From Thiorhodococcus drewsii AZ1 (GTDB taxonomy: Bacteria > Pseudomonadota > Gammaproteobacteria > Chromatiales > Chromatiaceae), in assembly GCF_000224065.1 (NCBI RefSeq), contig NZ_AFWT01000021.1, forward strand, positions 1-64,000: a stretch of 64,000 nucleotides of DNA, in the 5' to 3' direction. Under the pieces are notes generated by a model. The model did no database searches and was not told the DNA's origin. It worked only from the letters and a program-made list of their open reading frames with translations. The translations under genes were made by a program, and so were the position numbers. Below, piece by piece: positions 55,704 to 64,000 of this stretch. The first letter of the stretch is position 1; every line of letters starts with the position of its first letter.

Positions 55704-58250
55704 TCAGCGACGCTCCTCAGATTCTCGGTCGGGCACCTCCGAAAGAGAGGTCCGCAACAGGTCGAGCGCCAAACGGTATTCGAAGCGCTCGACCAGAGCG
55801 CACAGACGCGCATACTCCGAACCGAGCCGACTCCCGAGCAGAACCGATTCCGAGACGACCAGATCGTTGGCCGCCATATCGCCCTTGCCGAGCAGCGCCT
55901 GGAGACGCGTCAGAGTCCCGGAATCCCAGCCAGCCGAATCGGCCGTGACCTCTGGATCCTCTGTCGATTCCGCCCCACCCGAGACGTCCCCCGTCTCATC
56001 GCGCCTGAAATCCCGCGCTTCGAGCGACCGTCCATCCGTCTCGCTCAGGGATAGATCCAAGGCGTCATTGGTGACCTGGAGTAGCTGGACGGCCGCACGC
56101 TCCATCTTCGCCAGACGCTCAGCCTGCTGCCCCGCGCCCAGATCGCGGCGCAGCATATGGGCCAATCCGATGATGATGCTCGCCGGGGCGCGGATCTCGT
56201 GGCTCATGCTGGCGAGGAAGACGCTCTTGGCGCGATTGGCCGACTCGGCGCGCTCCCGCTCATCGGCCAGCTCGACGGTGCGCTGGGCGACTAGCTCCTC
56301 CAGGTGTTGACGATACCCCTCCAACTCGCGCGCCAAACGCTTGTGCTCGGTGACATCCTCCTGGATGGAGACGAAATGGGTGATGCGCCCGTCGGGCTGA
56401 CGGATCGGGGCAATGATGGCGGCACCGACATACTGGGTCCCATCCTTGCGACGATTGTGGAACTCCCCCTTCCAGATATCGCCTCGATCCAGCGCATCGC
56501 GGAGCGAGGCATAGGTCTCGGGAGACGTATTGCCCGACTGGAGCAGTGCGGGCGTCTGGCCGAGAAGTTCCTCCCCGGTGTAACCGGTCTGACGCAAAAA
56601 GGCGGGATTGACGTAATCGATACGGATCTCGGTGTCGGTGATGATGACACCGGCCGGGGCCTGCTCCACTGCCTGGTAGAGTTTGCGGAGACGCTCATCG
56701 GCCACCTTACGCTCGGTGATATCCGTGTGAAGACAGGCGAGCCGACCCGAGCGCGACGCGAAAAAATGCACCTCGGAGCAGCGCCCGGCGAATTCCAGCT
56801 CGAACGTCTCGGGCACGGAGAGCGTCACCACGCGAGCGGCGATCCGAAGCCAGGCGTCCTCGGCAGCCGGATAGAGTTCCTTGAGCCGATGCCCCACGAA
56901 CGCCGAGCGCGGCAGATCCAGCAGGCGGGTATGGGCCGGATTGACGTCCAGATAGCGCCAATCAACGACCTCGCCCCGTTCGTCCCGGATCAACTCGGCC
57001 AGAAAAAAACCCTCCTGGATACTCTCGAACAACTCGCGGTAACGCGCGTCGCTCGCCCGAAGCGCAGCCATCGCCTCACGCGTCGGCGTGATGTCACGCC
57101 CAATCCCCAGAACGCCGATCAACGCGTGCCTAGCGTCGCGGATAGGCGCCTTGATGGTCTCCAGCCACTCGCGATGACCGTCGCTGAGAAAGACAACCTC
57201 TTCCTCATTGACACAGGGAACCTCACCCGCGAGGGCGGCGAGATCGTGGTGACGAAAGGCATCCGCTATCTCCGGGGCAACCAGATCATAGTCGGTGCGG
57301 CCGAGGATCTCGGCCTCAGAGACCCCGAACAGCTGTTCGAGACGGGCGTTTCCAGCCAGATAGCGGCCGTCGATATCCTTGACCCAAACCGGATCGGGCA
57401 GCGTGCGGATCAGTGTCTTGAGCAGATCGCGCTCGCGGTCGCGGGCGACTTCCGCGTCACGGCGGCGGGACTCGTCACGCAACACCAGCAACCCACCCAG
57501 CAATCGACCGTCCGCCATCTTGATCGGCGAGGCATGTTGGCTGACCGAGATCTCGGTCTCAGACGCAGATAGAAGACGGACAGTGTGGCGCTCCTCGACC
57601 TGGATACCCGTCCCTAGAAACTCGGTCAGTGCATCCGTCCTGGGACGGTGGGTCCGTTCGTCGAACAGATGCAAGACACTGGGCAGCGAGCGTCCGACGA
57701 CCGATTCGGTCGACAACCCAAGCAGCCGTTCCGCCGCCTGGTTGACAAAGGTCACCAGCCCCTCCGGGTCTGTGGTGATAACCCCATCGCCAATACTCGA
57801 CAAGGTCACGGCCTGCCGAGCCAGGACCACCTCGCAGCGACGACGCGCCCAGTGCATCCGCTCGCTGAGAATGCTGATCAGCACCCCGCAGATGACGAGC
57901 AGAGCCAATTCCGCCGAATCATAGGCATCGGCAACCACGAAGCTCTCGACGGGAGGCATGGCCGTATAGGCAAGCCCGAGGGCCGCGCCCAACGTCGCCA
58001 ACAGCCCTGGCCCCAAGCCGCCGACTGCAGCGGCGCAGAGGATCGGCGGTACGAGCAGGAGCACGATGGGATCGCCCTGGAACGAGACGGCCACTACCGA
58101 GCGAAGCATCAGCGCGAGCAGGACCGCCAGGACGGCGATCAGATAGAGCGACCACAGCGGCCAGCGTCGAAAGCCGACCAGAGCGTCCATCGAGGCCGCG
58201 TTGGACACGGCTACACCGGTTGGCCGGCCACCGAAATTCGCCTTATGCAT
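55704..58250 (-). CDS. Multi-PAS membrane histidine-kinase-like protein lacking HATPase
   Basis: 848 residues from ATG 58250. About four N-terminal membrane helices (WPLWSLYLIAVLAVLLALML, a DUF4118-like block) are followed by PAS domains at about 130-250, 275-385, 395-520 and 525-650 (SSIGDGVITTDPEGLVTFVN, TGYTGEELLGQTPALLQSGN). A coiled coil and a HisKA-type segment with SMSHEIRAPASIIIG (His684) come next. After DALDLSLSETDGRSLEARDF, where an ATPase domain should begin, there are only about 30 linker residues. The protein then ends in a helical tail (TLTRLQALLGKGDMAANDLV) of the type found after the receiver domain of hybrid kinases. No N, G1 or G2 box exists, so it cannot autophosphorylate alone. 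It starts 4 bp after the GGDEF-EAL gene. Confidence 0.85.
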   Translation of the reverse strand: MHKANFGGRPTGVAVSNAASMDALVGFRRWPLWSLYLIAVLAVLLALMLRSVVAVSFQGDPIVLLLVPPILCAAAVGGLGPGLLATLGAALGLAYTAMPPVESFVVADAYDSAELALLVICGVLISILSERMHWARRRCEVVLARQAVTLSSIGDGVITTDPEGLVTFVNQAAERLLGLSTESVVGRSLPSVLHLFDERTHRPRTDALTEFLGTGIQVEERHTVRLLSASETEISVSQHASPIKMADGRLLGGLLVLRDESRRRDAEVARDRERDLLKTLIRTLPDPVWVKDIDGRYLAGNARLEQLFGVSEAEILGRTDYDLVAPEIADAFRHHDLAALAGEVPCVNEEEVVFLSDGHREWLETIKAPIRDARHALIGVLGIGRDITPTREAMAALRASDARYRELFESIQEGFFLAELIRDERGEVVDWRYLDVNPAHTRLLDLPRSAFVGHRLKELYPAAEDAWLRIAARVVTLSVPETFELEFAGRCSEVHFFASRSGRLACLHTDITERKVADERLRKLYQAVEQAPAGVIITDTEIRIDYVNPAFLRQTGYTGEELLGQTPALLQSGNTSPETYASLRDALDRGDIWKGEFHNRRKDGTQYVGAAIIAPIRQPDGRITHFVSIQEDVTEHKRLARELEGYRQHLEELVAQRTVELADERERAESANRAKSVFLASMSHEIRAPASIIIGLAHMLRRDLGAGQQAERLAKMERAAVQLLQVTNDALDLSLSETDGRSLEARDFRRDETGDVSGGAESTEDPEVTADSAGWDSGTLTRLQALLGKGDMAANDLVVSESVLLGSRLGSEYARLCALVERFEYRLALDLLRTSLSEVPDRESEERR

Positions 58251-58254
58251 CGAC

Positions 58255-60879
58255 TCAACCGGATCCGGAGGAATCCGGCTTCGCACCTCCTGTTACGCCC
58301 TGATCTTGACGCGCGCGGACCTCGGCCACGCGCAATGCCTCGCGAACCACGGCGCGCAGAGCCCCCTCGTGCCAGGGCTTGCTCAGAAACTTGAAAACGG
58401 CGCCCCGATTCAAGGCATTGGTCAGGGTCTGGAAGTCGTTGTAGCCGGAGGTCATGATGCAGACGAGATTGGGGTAGAGCGCGCTCGCTCGCCCCAGCAA
58501 TTCGGCGCCGTCCATCCTCGGCATCAGCGCATCGAAGACCATGACCTCAATCGGGTGCAGCGCCAACTGTTCCAGTGCCTCCAGACCATCCTGGGCCGTA
58601 CAGACCCGGTAGCCGTCGAAATCCAGCAACCGCTTGGCGGTGGCCAAAACGAACGGATCGTCATCGACCACCAGCAGCGTTCGCCTGGGAATCGCCTCGG
58701 GGTCCGAGGCAATATGCAGCCGGCCAGCCGAACCCAACAGCTGAGCAAGTTGGTCGGCTGGCAGGGGACGGCTGAAATAGAACCCCTGCATCTCATCGCA
58801 ATCGCGAGAGCGGAGAAAACGGACCTGTGACTCGGTCTCGACGCCCTCGGCGAGCGCCGCCAAATTCAGATTGTGGGCCAACGCAACGATGGTCGTCACG
58901 ATGGCCGCGCTGCTAGGGTCGTGCACGATGTCGTTCACGAAGGAGCGGTCGATCTTGAGCCGGTCGATCTCAAATCGGCGCAGATAGCTGAGCGACGAGA
59001 ACCCCGTACCGAAATCATCGATGGAGAGCGAGACACACAGGTCCTTCAGCCGCTTGGTCGCCCTGATGAATGCGTTGATGTCCAACATCGCCGCGCTCTC
59101 GGTCAACTCCAGTTCCAGGAAATGGGGATCGAGTCCGGTTTCGCGCAGGATGCTCTCGGTCAGATCCACCAGATCGCAGGAGGCGAACTGACGCGCCGAC
59201 AGGTTCACCGCGACGCTGATCGGCGGAAGTCCAGCCGCCTGCCAGGCGCGGTTCTGCAAACAGGCCTGGCGCAGCACCCATTCGCCGAGCGGCACGATCA
59301 GACCGGACTCCTCGGCGAGCGGGATGAAGTGACCCGGCATGATCCAGCCGCGTGTCGGATGCGGCCAGCGCACCAGCGCCTCGGCGCCGATGATATGCCC
59401 CCCGCGCAGATCGACCTGAGGCTGATAATAGAGCTCCAGAGCGCCATGCTCGATCGCCTGACGCAGATCGTTTTCGAGATCCAACCGCTCAAGCGCACGC
59501 GCGTTCATCTCGCGCGCGTAATAGCGGAACTGCTGGCCACCCTCGCGCTTCGCCCGAATCAAGGCCGCTGTGGCATTGCTGATAAGCGCCTCGACCGTCT
59601 CGCCATCCTTGGGAAACACGGCGATGCCGATGCTCAGGGACAGCACCACCTCGCGCCCACCGATAGAGAAGGGCACGAGCGACGCGGACAGGATCGACTG
59701 GGCGAAGCGGCTGATCCCCTCCGGCCCTCGACCCTCGACGACGATGACGAACTCATCGCCCTCGACCTTGGCCAGGGTATCTCCGCCACCCAGCAGTCCG
59801 AGCAGGCGGTCAGCCATTGCCCGAATCGCCACGTCCCCCGCGTCACGCCCGAGACTCTCGTTGACGCTCTTGAATCGATCCAGATTCAAGGCGACCACCA
59901 TGAGCGGCGTGCTGGATTTGAGGCTACGGCGAATCGCGCGCTCAAGTCGGTCGGACAACAGATTCCGATTGGGCAGACCAGTCAGCTCGTCGAAGTTGGA
60001 CTTGCGTTCGAGCTGCTCCAAATAGCGGTTGCGCTCGCTCACGTCGCGCCAGCTCAGGACCGCACCCAGCAGCTGGCCACCTTCGATAACGGGCATCAAG
60101 GTACATTCGACCGGAATGCAGGAACCATCCCTGCGGCAGAAGCGCTCCTCATGGTCACTCAGTGTCTGCCCCGACCGAACAGCCATGAGCAGCAGACAAT
60201 CTTCTGTGCGCGGAAGGTCTGAGCACCCCTCGTCAGGACAAAGAATTCCGGTGAGCCGGGCTCCGAGCAGTTCCCCCTTGGGATAATCCAGCAAACTGGC
60301 CGCCGCGCCGTTGATGAAATTCACGATGCCGTCTCGATCGAGTCCGAGAATTCCCTCGCCGACCGAGCTGAGGATCAGTTCCAGCCGATGATTGAGACGG
60401 TTTTCGAGACGTTCGCTGGCCGCCTGAACGGCCTGAATCTCGCCGACCCGGCGCTCGACCTCGGATTCGAGGAAGGCGTTCTTGTCGCGCAGCCAGTCGC
60501 GAACACGCTTGAGTTCCAACTGCGTCTTCACCCGCGCCAGCACCACAGGCGCCGCGATCGGCTTGGTGATGTAGTCGGCCGCCCCCGACTCCAATCCGCG
60601 CGTCTCCTCGTCGATGCTGTCAATGGCGGTCACGAAGATCACTGGCAGATCGCGGGTTCGCGGATCGGACCGCAGATGCGCCAGCACCTCATGTCCATTC
60701 ATGCCGGGCATCATGATGTCCAGCAGAATGAGATCCGGTTTCGGCTCTTGGACCGCATATTCAAGCGCGGCCGGACCGGAATTCGCAGCCCTGACGTCGT
60801 AACCGGCGTCACGTAGCAATTCGCCAATCACGAGCAGATTCGCCGGGAGGTCGTCGACAATCAGAATCGTTGCGGACAT
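58255..60879 (-). CDS. REC-PAS-GGDEF-EAL-REC cyclic-di-GMP protein
   Basis: 874 residues. The N-terminal receiver (about 4-120) has [19 protein letters not shown] domain lies at about 165-285. A GGDEF-type domain (about 295-455, [20 protein letters not shown]) has its signature altered to VEGDEFV, with the first Gly replaced by Glu. The EAL domain (about 470-715) looks intact: [63 protein letters not shown] and [10 protein letters not shown] second receiver (about 735-850) has [16 protein letters not shown]. It is probably a c-di-GMP phosphodiesterase with weak or no cyclase activity, controlled by two phosphorylation sites. It precedes the kinase-like gene in the same operon. Confidence 0.92.
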   Translation of the reverse strand: MSATILIVDDLPANLLVIGELLRDAGYDVRAANSGPAALEYAVQEPKPDLILLDIMMPGMNGHEVLAHLRSDPRTRDLPVIFVTAIDSIDEETRGLESGAADYITKPIAAPVVLARVKTQLELKRVRDWLRDKNAFLESEVERRVGEIQAVQAASERLENRLNHRLELILSSVGEGILGLDRDGIVNFINGAAASLLDYPKGELLGARLTGILCPDEGCSDLPRTEDCLLLMAVRSGQTLSDHEERFCRRDGSCIPVECTLMPVIEGGQLLGAVLSWRDVSERNRYLEQLERKSNFDELTGLPNRNLLSDRLERAIRRSLKSSTPLMVVALNLDRFKSVNESLGRDAGDVAIRAMADRLLGLLGGGDTLAKVEGDEFVIVVEGRGPEGISRFAQSILSASLVPFSIGGREVVLSLSIGIAVFPKDGETVEALISNATAALIRAKREGGQQFRYYAREMNARALERLDLENDLRQAIEHGALELYYQPQVDLRGGHIIGAEALVRWPHPTRGWIMPGHFIPLAEESGLIVPLGEWVLRQACLQNRAWQAAGLPPISVAVNLSARQFASCDLVDLTESILRETGLDPHFLELELTESAAMLDINAFIRATKRLKDLCVSLSIDDFGTGFSSLSYLRRFEIDRLKIDRSFVNDIVHDPSSAAIVTTIVALAHNLNLAALAEGVETESQVRFLRSRDCDEMQGFYFSRPLPADQLAQLLGSAGRLHIASDPEAIPRRTLLVVDDDPFVLATAKRLLDFDGYRVCTAQDGLEALEQLALHPIEVMVFDALMPRMDGAELLGRASALYPNLVCIMTSGYNDFQTLTNALNRGAVFKFLSKPWHEGALRAVVREALRVAEVRARQDQGVTGGAKPDSSGSG

Positions 60880-61148
60880 ATGCGACCAATCATCCTTTTC
60901 AAGTGCCTAAGGCGCGGCCTGCACCGGAACCCGCAATTGATCCAACAGGTTCGTGACCAAAGAGGACCATGCCATGCCCCCTAACGCAAGAGTAGCGCCA
61001 CAAAATTGCCCAGCCCAGCCTTACAAATGTGAATCCGATCGAAATTCTTCACAGTACCGCTGAGCAACCTCGCGTAAGATCCACGGCGACCCGTTCGACG
61101 CGCGCCCTCATCCTCGATTCTCGATTCACTGGATCTGCATCCGTTCCC

Positions 61149-62024
61149 ATGAGCTGGATCACGCTCTCGCTGCTGTGCGCGCTGAGCCTGGCGAGCGCCG
61201 ACGCGGCGACCAAGGCCTGGCTGCAAGGATTCTCGGCACTGGAACTGCTGATCGTACGCTTTTGCGTTCCCGCCCTGCTGATGACCCCGCTGCTCGTTCA
61301 TCTGCCACCGCTCGGCGAGCTGCCGCTCGCCTTCTGGGGGTGGATCGGCCTGCTCATCCCGCTCGAACTCACCGCGATGCTGCTGTACATGGCGGCCATC
61401 CGCGATCATCCATTGTCCAAGACGCTACCCTATCTGGCCTTTTCTCCGGTGTTCGTGATGGGCTTCGCCTGGCTCGCCCTGGGCGAACAGATCTCCTGGC
61501 GAGGCGCACTCGGCGTACTGCTGGTGGTCGCGGGAGCCTGGCTACTCAACAGCGGCCACGCGAGGCTGCGCGACTGGCGCAGTTGGGCCAGTCCACTGAC
61601 GGCCATCGCCAGCGATCCCGGACCACGCATGATGCTCGGGGTCGCGGCCATCTATGGCGTGACGGCCACCCTGGGGAAGGGGGCCATGCGCTACCTCGGG
61701 CCCGAGACGTTCGGGGCCTTCTACTACGGACTGCTGGGCCTCAGCGTCTTCGCCCTCGTGCTGCTGCCCCGCCCGGCCATATTGCGCAAGCTGGCGCGCA
61801 AACCCATTCCGATCCTCGTCATCGGTGGCCTGCTCGGGGTGATGGTCTACACCCATTTCCTCGCCATCCAAAAGGTCGAGGTCGCTTACATGATTGCCGT
61901 CAAACGTACGAGCCTCCTGTTTGGCATCCTTTACGGCGGACTCCTATTCCGTGAGCCGGACCTCGCAGCACGCCTTCCCGCCGGGGCGCTCATGGTCGCG
62001 GGGGTCGTCATGATCCTGATCTGA
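61149..62024 (+). CDS. DMT-superfamily (EamA-type) transporter
   Basis: 291 residues from ATG 61149 (MSWITLSLLCALSLASADAA). About ten membrane helices form two EamA repeats: KAWLQGFSALELLIVRFCVP to LNSGHARLRDW, and GVAAIYGVTATLGKGAMRYL to the C-terminus. SLLFGILYGGLLFREPDLAARLPAG is the typical repeat end. The substrate cannot be predicted; amino acids, nucleosides or metabolites are exported by relatives. The gene stands alone, divergent from the GGDEF-EAL operon (269-bp gap without obvious sites) and convergent with the next gene. Confidence 0.87.
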   Translation: MSWITLSLLCALSLASADAATKAWLQGFSALELLIVRFCVPALLMTPLLVHLPPLGELPLAFWGWIGLLIPLELTAMLLYMAAIRDHPLSKTLPYLAFSPVFVMGFAWLALGEQISWRGALGVLLVVAGAWLLNSGHARLRDWRSWASPLTAIASDPGPRMMLGVAAIYGVTATLGKGAMRYLGPETFGAFYYGLLGLSVFALVLLPRPAILRKLARKPIPILVIGGLLGVMVYTHFLAIQKVEVAYMIAVKRTSLLFGILYGGLLFREPDLAARLPAGALMVAGVVMILI

Positions 62025-62052
62025 AACTCCGCATGAGCAGACGCGCCGCCGT

Positions 62053-63660
62053 TCAGGCGTTAGGAGACCGAGGCTGTCTGAACGCCTCTGGCGCTTCCAT
62101 GCCCAGCACCCGCCGAACCTCGGCCAGGATCTCGGGAAACGGTGGCATGCAACTGGTGTCGATCACGACCGCATGCATCCGCTCGTTCGGGGTGAGCGGC
62201 TGACGTTCGGCGTGCTGGTGCTCCAGCACGGACACATTGGCCTCGGAGGCATCGTCGTTGCTGGCCAGACGGTGCATCACCCGTTGCCGCAGAATCTCCA
62301 GCGGAGCCTCCAGGGCCAGGATCGCGAACCCGGCCCCATGCCGACGCGCCAGCTCGATGAATCGTCGGCGTCGGCTCCGCGACAGAAAGGTGGCATCCAC
62401 CAAGACATCGTAGCCGCTCTCTAGGATGCCCGAGGCGAGCCGACGCAACCGATCGTAGGTCCAATCGGTCGCGCTCGGAAAATAGATTCCGGAACCCGGG
62501 TCGCTCGCGGTACGGGCGTTCTCACGCAATCCGAACAGGCGTTTGCGCTCGATGTCCGAGCGCAGATGGATGAAGGGCAGCACCTCGCGCAGCCGACTGG
62601 CGATGCAGCTCTTCCCCGAGCCTGACAGACCGCATGCGATCAACAGGTGCGGCTGTCTCGGCACGGTATAGGATTCGGCGAACTGCAGATAATGGGTGCA
62701 GTCGCGCCGCACTCGGACCGCCTCGTCGGGTTCCAGATCGCTCTGATCGAGTCGAATCGCAAGCACCTTGGCCCGAACCATGGCGCGATAGACCTTGTAG
62801 AAATCGAGCAGCGCCAGCAGACCATAGTCGCCGCTGCGTTCAAGGTAGCGATTGAGGAAGAGACCGGCGCAACCGCCCTCCCCCGCCTGCTCCAGATCCA
62901 TGATCAGGAAGGCGACCTCGCTGGCGGTATCGATCCAGCGCAGATCGGGATTGAACTCGATCGCGTCGAAGATATGGATGACGTCTCCGACCAGCGCGAT
63001 ATTGCCCCGATGCATGTCGCCATGGCACTCGCGCACGAAACCCTGCCGCAACCGACGCTCGATCAAAGGGGTCAGCGTGCGATGGCGCTCGTGAATCCAT
63101 GCCTCCAGGCGGTCGAGCCGCGACAGATTCTCCGGCCAGGACGCGCGCGCGCGTACGGCCCGAACATTCTCCAACATGGGCTCCAGCACCGCATCCGGGG
63201 TCCCGAAACCGGTCGCGGGCCCCGCCGACTGGACGGCTGCATGGAAGTCGGCGACACGCTCGCCGAGTCGAAGCATCAAGGAACCGGAAAGCGGCTGACG
63301 GTCGAGCAGGGACGCCTGCGGAAAGCGATGCATCTTGACTGCGTACTCCAGCACCGAACCCTCGGCCTCGACTCGGGGCGCGTCCGGCGTGCCGGAAATC
63401 GGCACGACGCCGATATAGAGCGCATCGGCTAGACGCCGATTGAGGCGCATTTCCTCTTCGCAGCAATGCAGACGGCGCTCCAGCGTGGAGAAATCCAGGA
63501 AACCCAGATCGATCGGCTTTTTGAGCTTGTAGGCGAAATCGCCCGCGAGCATCAGGTGAGAGATGTGGGTCTCGATATGCTCGACCGTCTCCACCCGACC
63601 GGGATAGGACTCGGGCCGCATCAAACCTTCGATCAAACGCGCAACGTCGTCGTTGTCCAT
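62053..63660 (-). CDS. APH-type phosphotransferase fused to a P-loop kinase (AAA_33)
   Basis: 535 residues from ATG 63660 (MDNDDVARLIEGLMRPESYP). The N-terminal half is an aminoglycoside-phosphotransferase-like fold with the catalytic loop FVRECHGDMHRGNIALVGD and metal block FDAIEFNPDLRWID. The C-terminal half starts with the Walker A loop LIACGLSGSGKSCIASRL and continues as a small kinase of the zeta-toxin/polynucleotide-kinase-like group (FIHLRSDIERKRLFGL, VLVDATFLSRSRRRRFIELA). This fusion is widespread and conserved in proteobacteria, but its substrates are unknown. Drug resistance should not be assumed. It is convergent with the DMT transporter gene. Confidence 0.88.
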   Translation of the reverse strand: MDNDDVARLIEGLMRPESYPGRVETVEHIETHISHLMLAGDFAYKLKKPIDLGFLDFSTLERRLHCCEEEMRLNRRLADALYIGVVPISGTPDAPRVEAEGSVLEYAVKMHRFPQASLLDRQPLSGSLMLRLGERVADFHAAVQSAGPATGFGTPDAVLEPMLENVRAVRARASWPENLSRLDRLEAWIHERHRTLTPLIERRLRQGFVRECHGDMHRGNIALVGDVIHIFDAIEFNPDLRWIDTASEVAFLIMDLEQAGEGGCAGLFLNRYLERSGDYGLLALLDFYKVYRAMVRAKVLAIRLDQSDLEPDEAVRVRRDCTHYLQFAESYTVPRQPHLLIACGLSGSGKSCIASRLREVLPFIHLRSDIERKRLFGLRENARTASDPGSGIYFPSATDWTYDRLRRLASGILESGYDVLVDATFLSRSRRRRFIELARRHGAGFAILALEAPLEILRQRVMHRLASNDDASEANVSVLEHQHAERQPLTPNERMHAVVIDTSCMPPFPEILAEVRRVLGMEAPEAFRQPRSPNA

Positions 63661-63881
63661 ATGAACGGCCACCCGCCACAACCCGATGGATGAAGCCCTG
63701 AGTCGTGCATGACATCAGGCGCGCCCGAGGAAGGATCGTCCGTCCCGAAAGGACACCGTTGGACGCAGCAAACCAGGCTGGGTAAGATCCCGCCCCGATC
63801 TACTGGCCTGGACTCCTGACCGACCCCCAGGACTCCCGGCAACCTGAACGATCCACCTCACAAACAAGTTTAGAGAATTCC

Positions 63882-64000
63882 ATGTCGATCGAACGCATCG
63901 TTTTCGCCGTCGCGGGCGCCTTCATCCTCATCTCCGTCGCCCTCGCACATTTCGTCAGCCCCTACTGGCTCTGGTTCACCGCCTTCGTCGGCGCCAATCT
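63882..64000 (+). CDS. Small membrane protein of the DUF2892/YgaP-like type, start only
   Basis: Only 39 codons are visible before the window ends. MSIERIVFAVAGAFILISVA and FVSPYWLWFTAFVGANL form two hydrophobic segments joined by a short turn. The second begins with a Pro-Tyr-Trp-Leu-Trp pattern, as in DUF2892 inner-membrane proteins, which are often linked to rhodanese domains or sulfur metabolism. The Shine-Dalgarno is weak (AGAGAA). The remainder lies beyond position 64000. Confidence 0.68.
   Translation, partial: MSIERIVFAVAGAFILISVALAHFVSPYWLWFTAFVGAN

Noticed and set aside
62053-63660. Aminoglycoside resistance gene
   Set aside because: The APH-like fold is fused to a P-loop kinase in a chromosomal family common in environmental proteobacteria. 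Nothing points to drug modification.

Overview
The window reads as chromosomal DNA of a purple sulfur bacterium (Chromatiaceae-like gammaproteobacterium). The base composition is GC-rich. It carries a Gly/Tyr-rich sulfur globule protein, a peroxiredoxin-glutaredoxin fusion beside a glutathione (amide) reductase, an H2-sensing hydrogenase operon (hupTUV) and a nifE/nifN-like pair. The genus cannot be fixed from sequence reading alone.

Layout. 1-4973: an accessory region. It starts with the end of an IS481-type transposase, then a more AT-rich pair of surface-polysaccharide genes (GT2 glycosyltransferase, flippase), a decayed IS4-type transposase and about 0.7 kb of repeat-bearing non-coding DNA. 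4974-7359: three exported proteins of unknown function (a coiled-coil protein and two lipoproteins, one Cys-rich). 7387-11343: hupT-hupU-hupV, a regulatory [NiFe] hydrogenase and its kinase. 11412-19382: housekeeping genes (cysS, ppiB, mgtE, pyk) interrupted by an intact-looking IS5/IS427 element next to three tandem hairpins, then a flavin-reductase-like gene, a cupin and a RAYT transposase. 19538-28648: hrpB, alpha carbonic anhydrase, mobA, an ibpA-like heat-shock gene with a ROSE-type RNA thermometer, a DegQ-like protease, a His-rich protein, and a PepSY/PhoP/PhoQ-like system. 28686-31398: galE and an unusual stand-alone flagellin.

31481-35494 is the sdhCDAB-sdhE-ygfX operon (succinate dehydrogenase, its flavinylation factor and an associated membrane protein). 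35767-43573 is an envelope operon (tamA, tamB, an lpxL-like acyltransferase, a flippase-like membrane protein). 43632-48142 holds a mini-HMA protein, glucokinase, the sulfur globule protein and garA/garB. 48306-54329 holds the nifE/nifN-like pair, a FyuA-like TonB receptor and a divergent AraC regulator sharing a promoter region with a Fur-box-like site. 54710-64000 holds dusA, a two-gene signalling operon (a histidine-kinase-like protein that lacks its ATPase domain, and a REC-PAS-GGDEF-EAL-REC protein), a DMT transporter, an APH/P-loop kinase fusion and the start of a small membrane protein.

The observations most worth following are: the RNA thermometer that also decides a TTG start for the small heat-shock gene; the kinase that appears to have lost its HATPase and receiver domains while keeping the flanking parts; the isolated nifEN-like pair beside an iron-uptake locus; the hairpin cluster at the IS5 insertion point; and the NADH-type signature in the glutathione (amide) reductase. 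I saw no CRISPR array, tRNA or rRNA.
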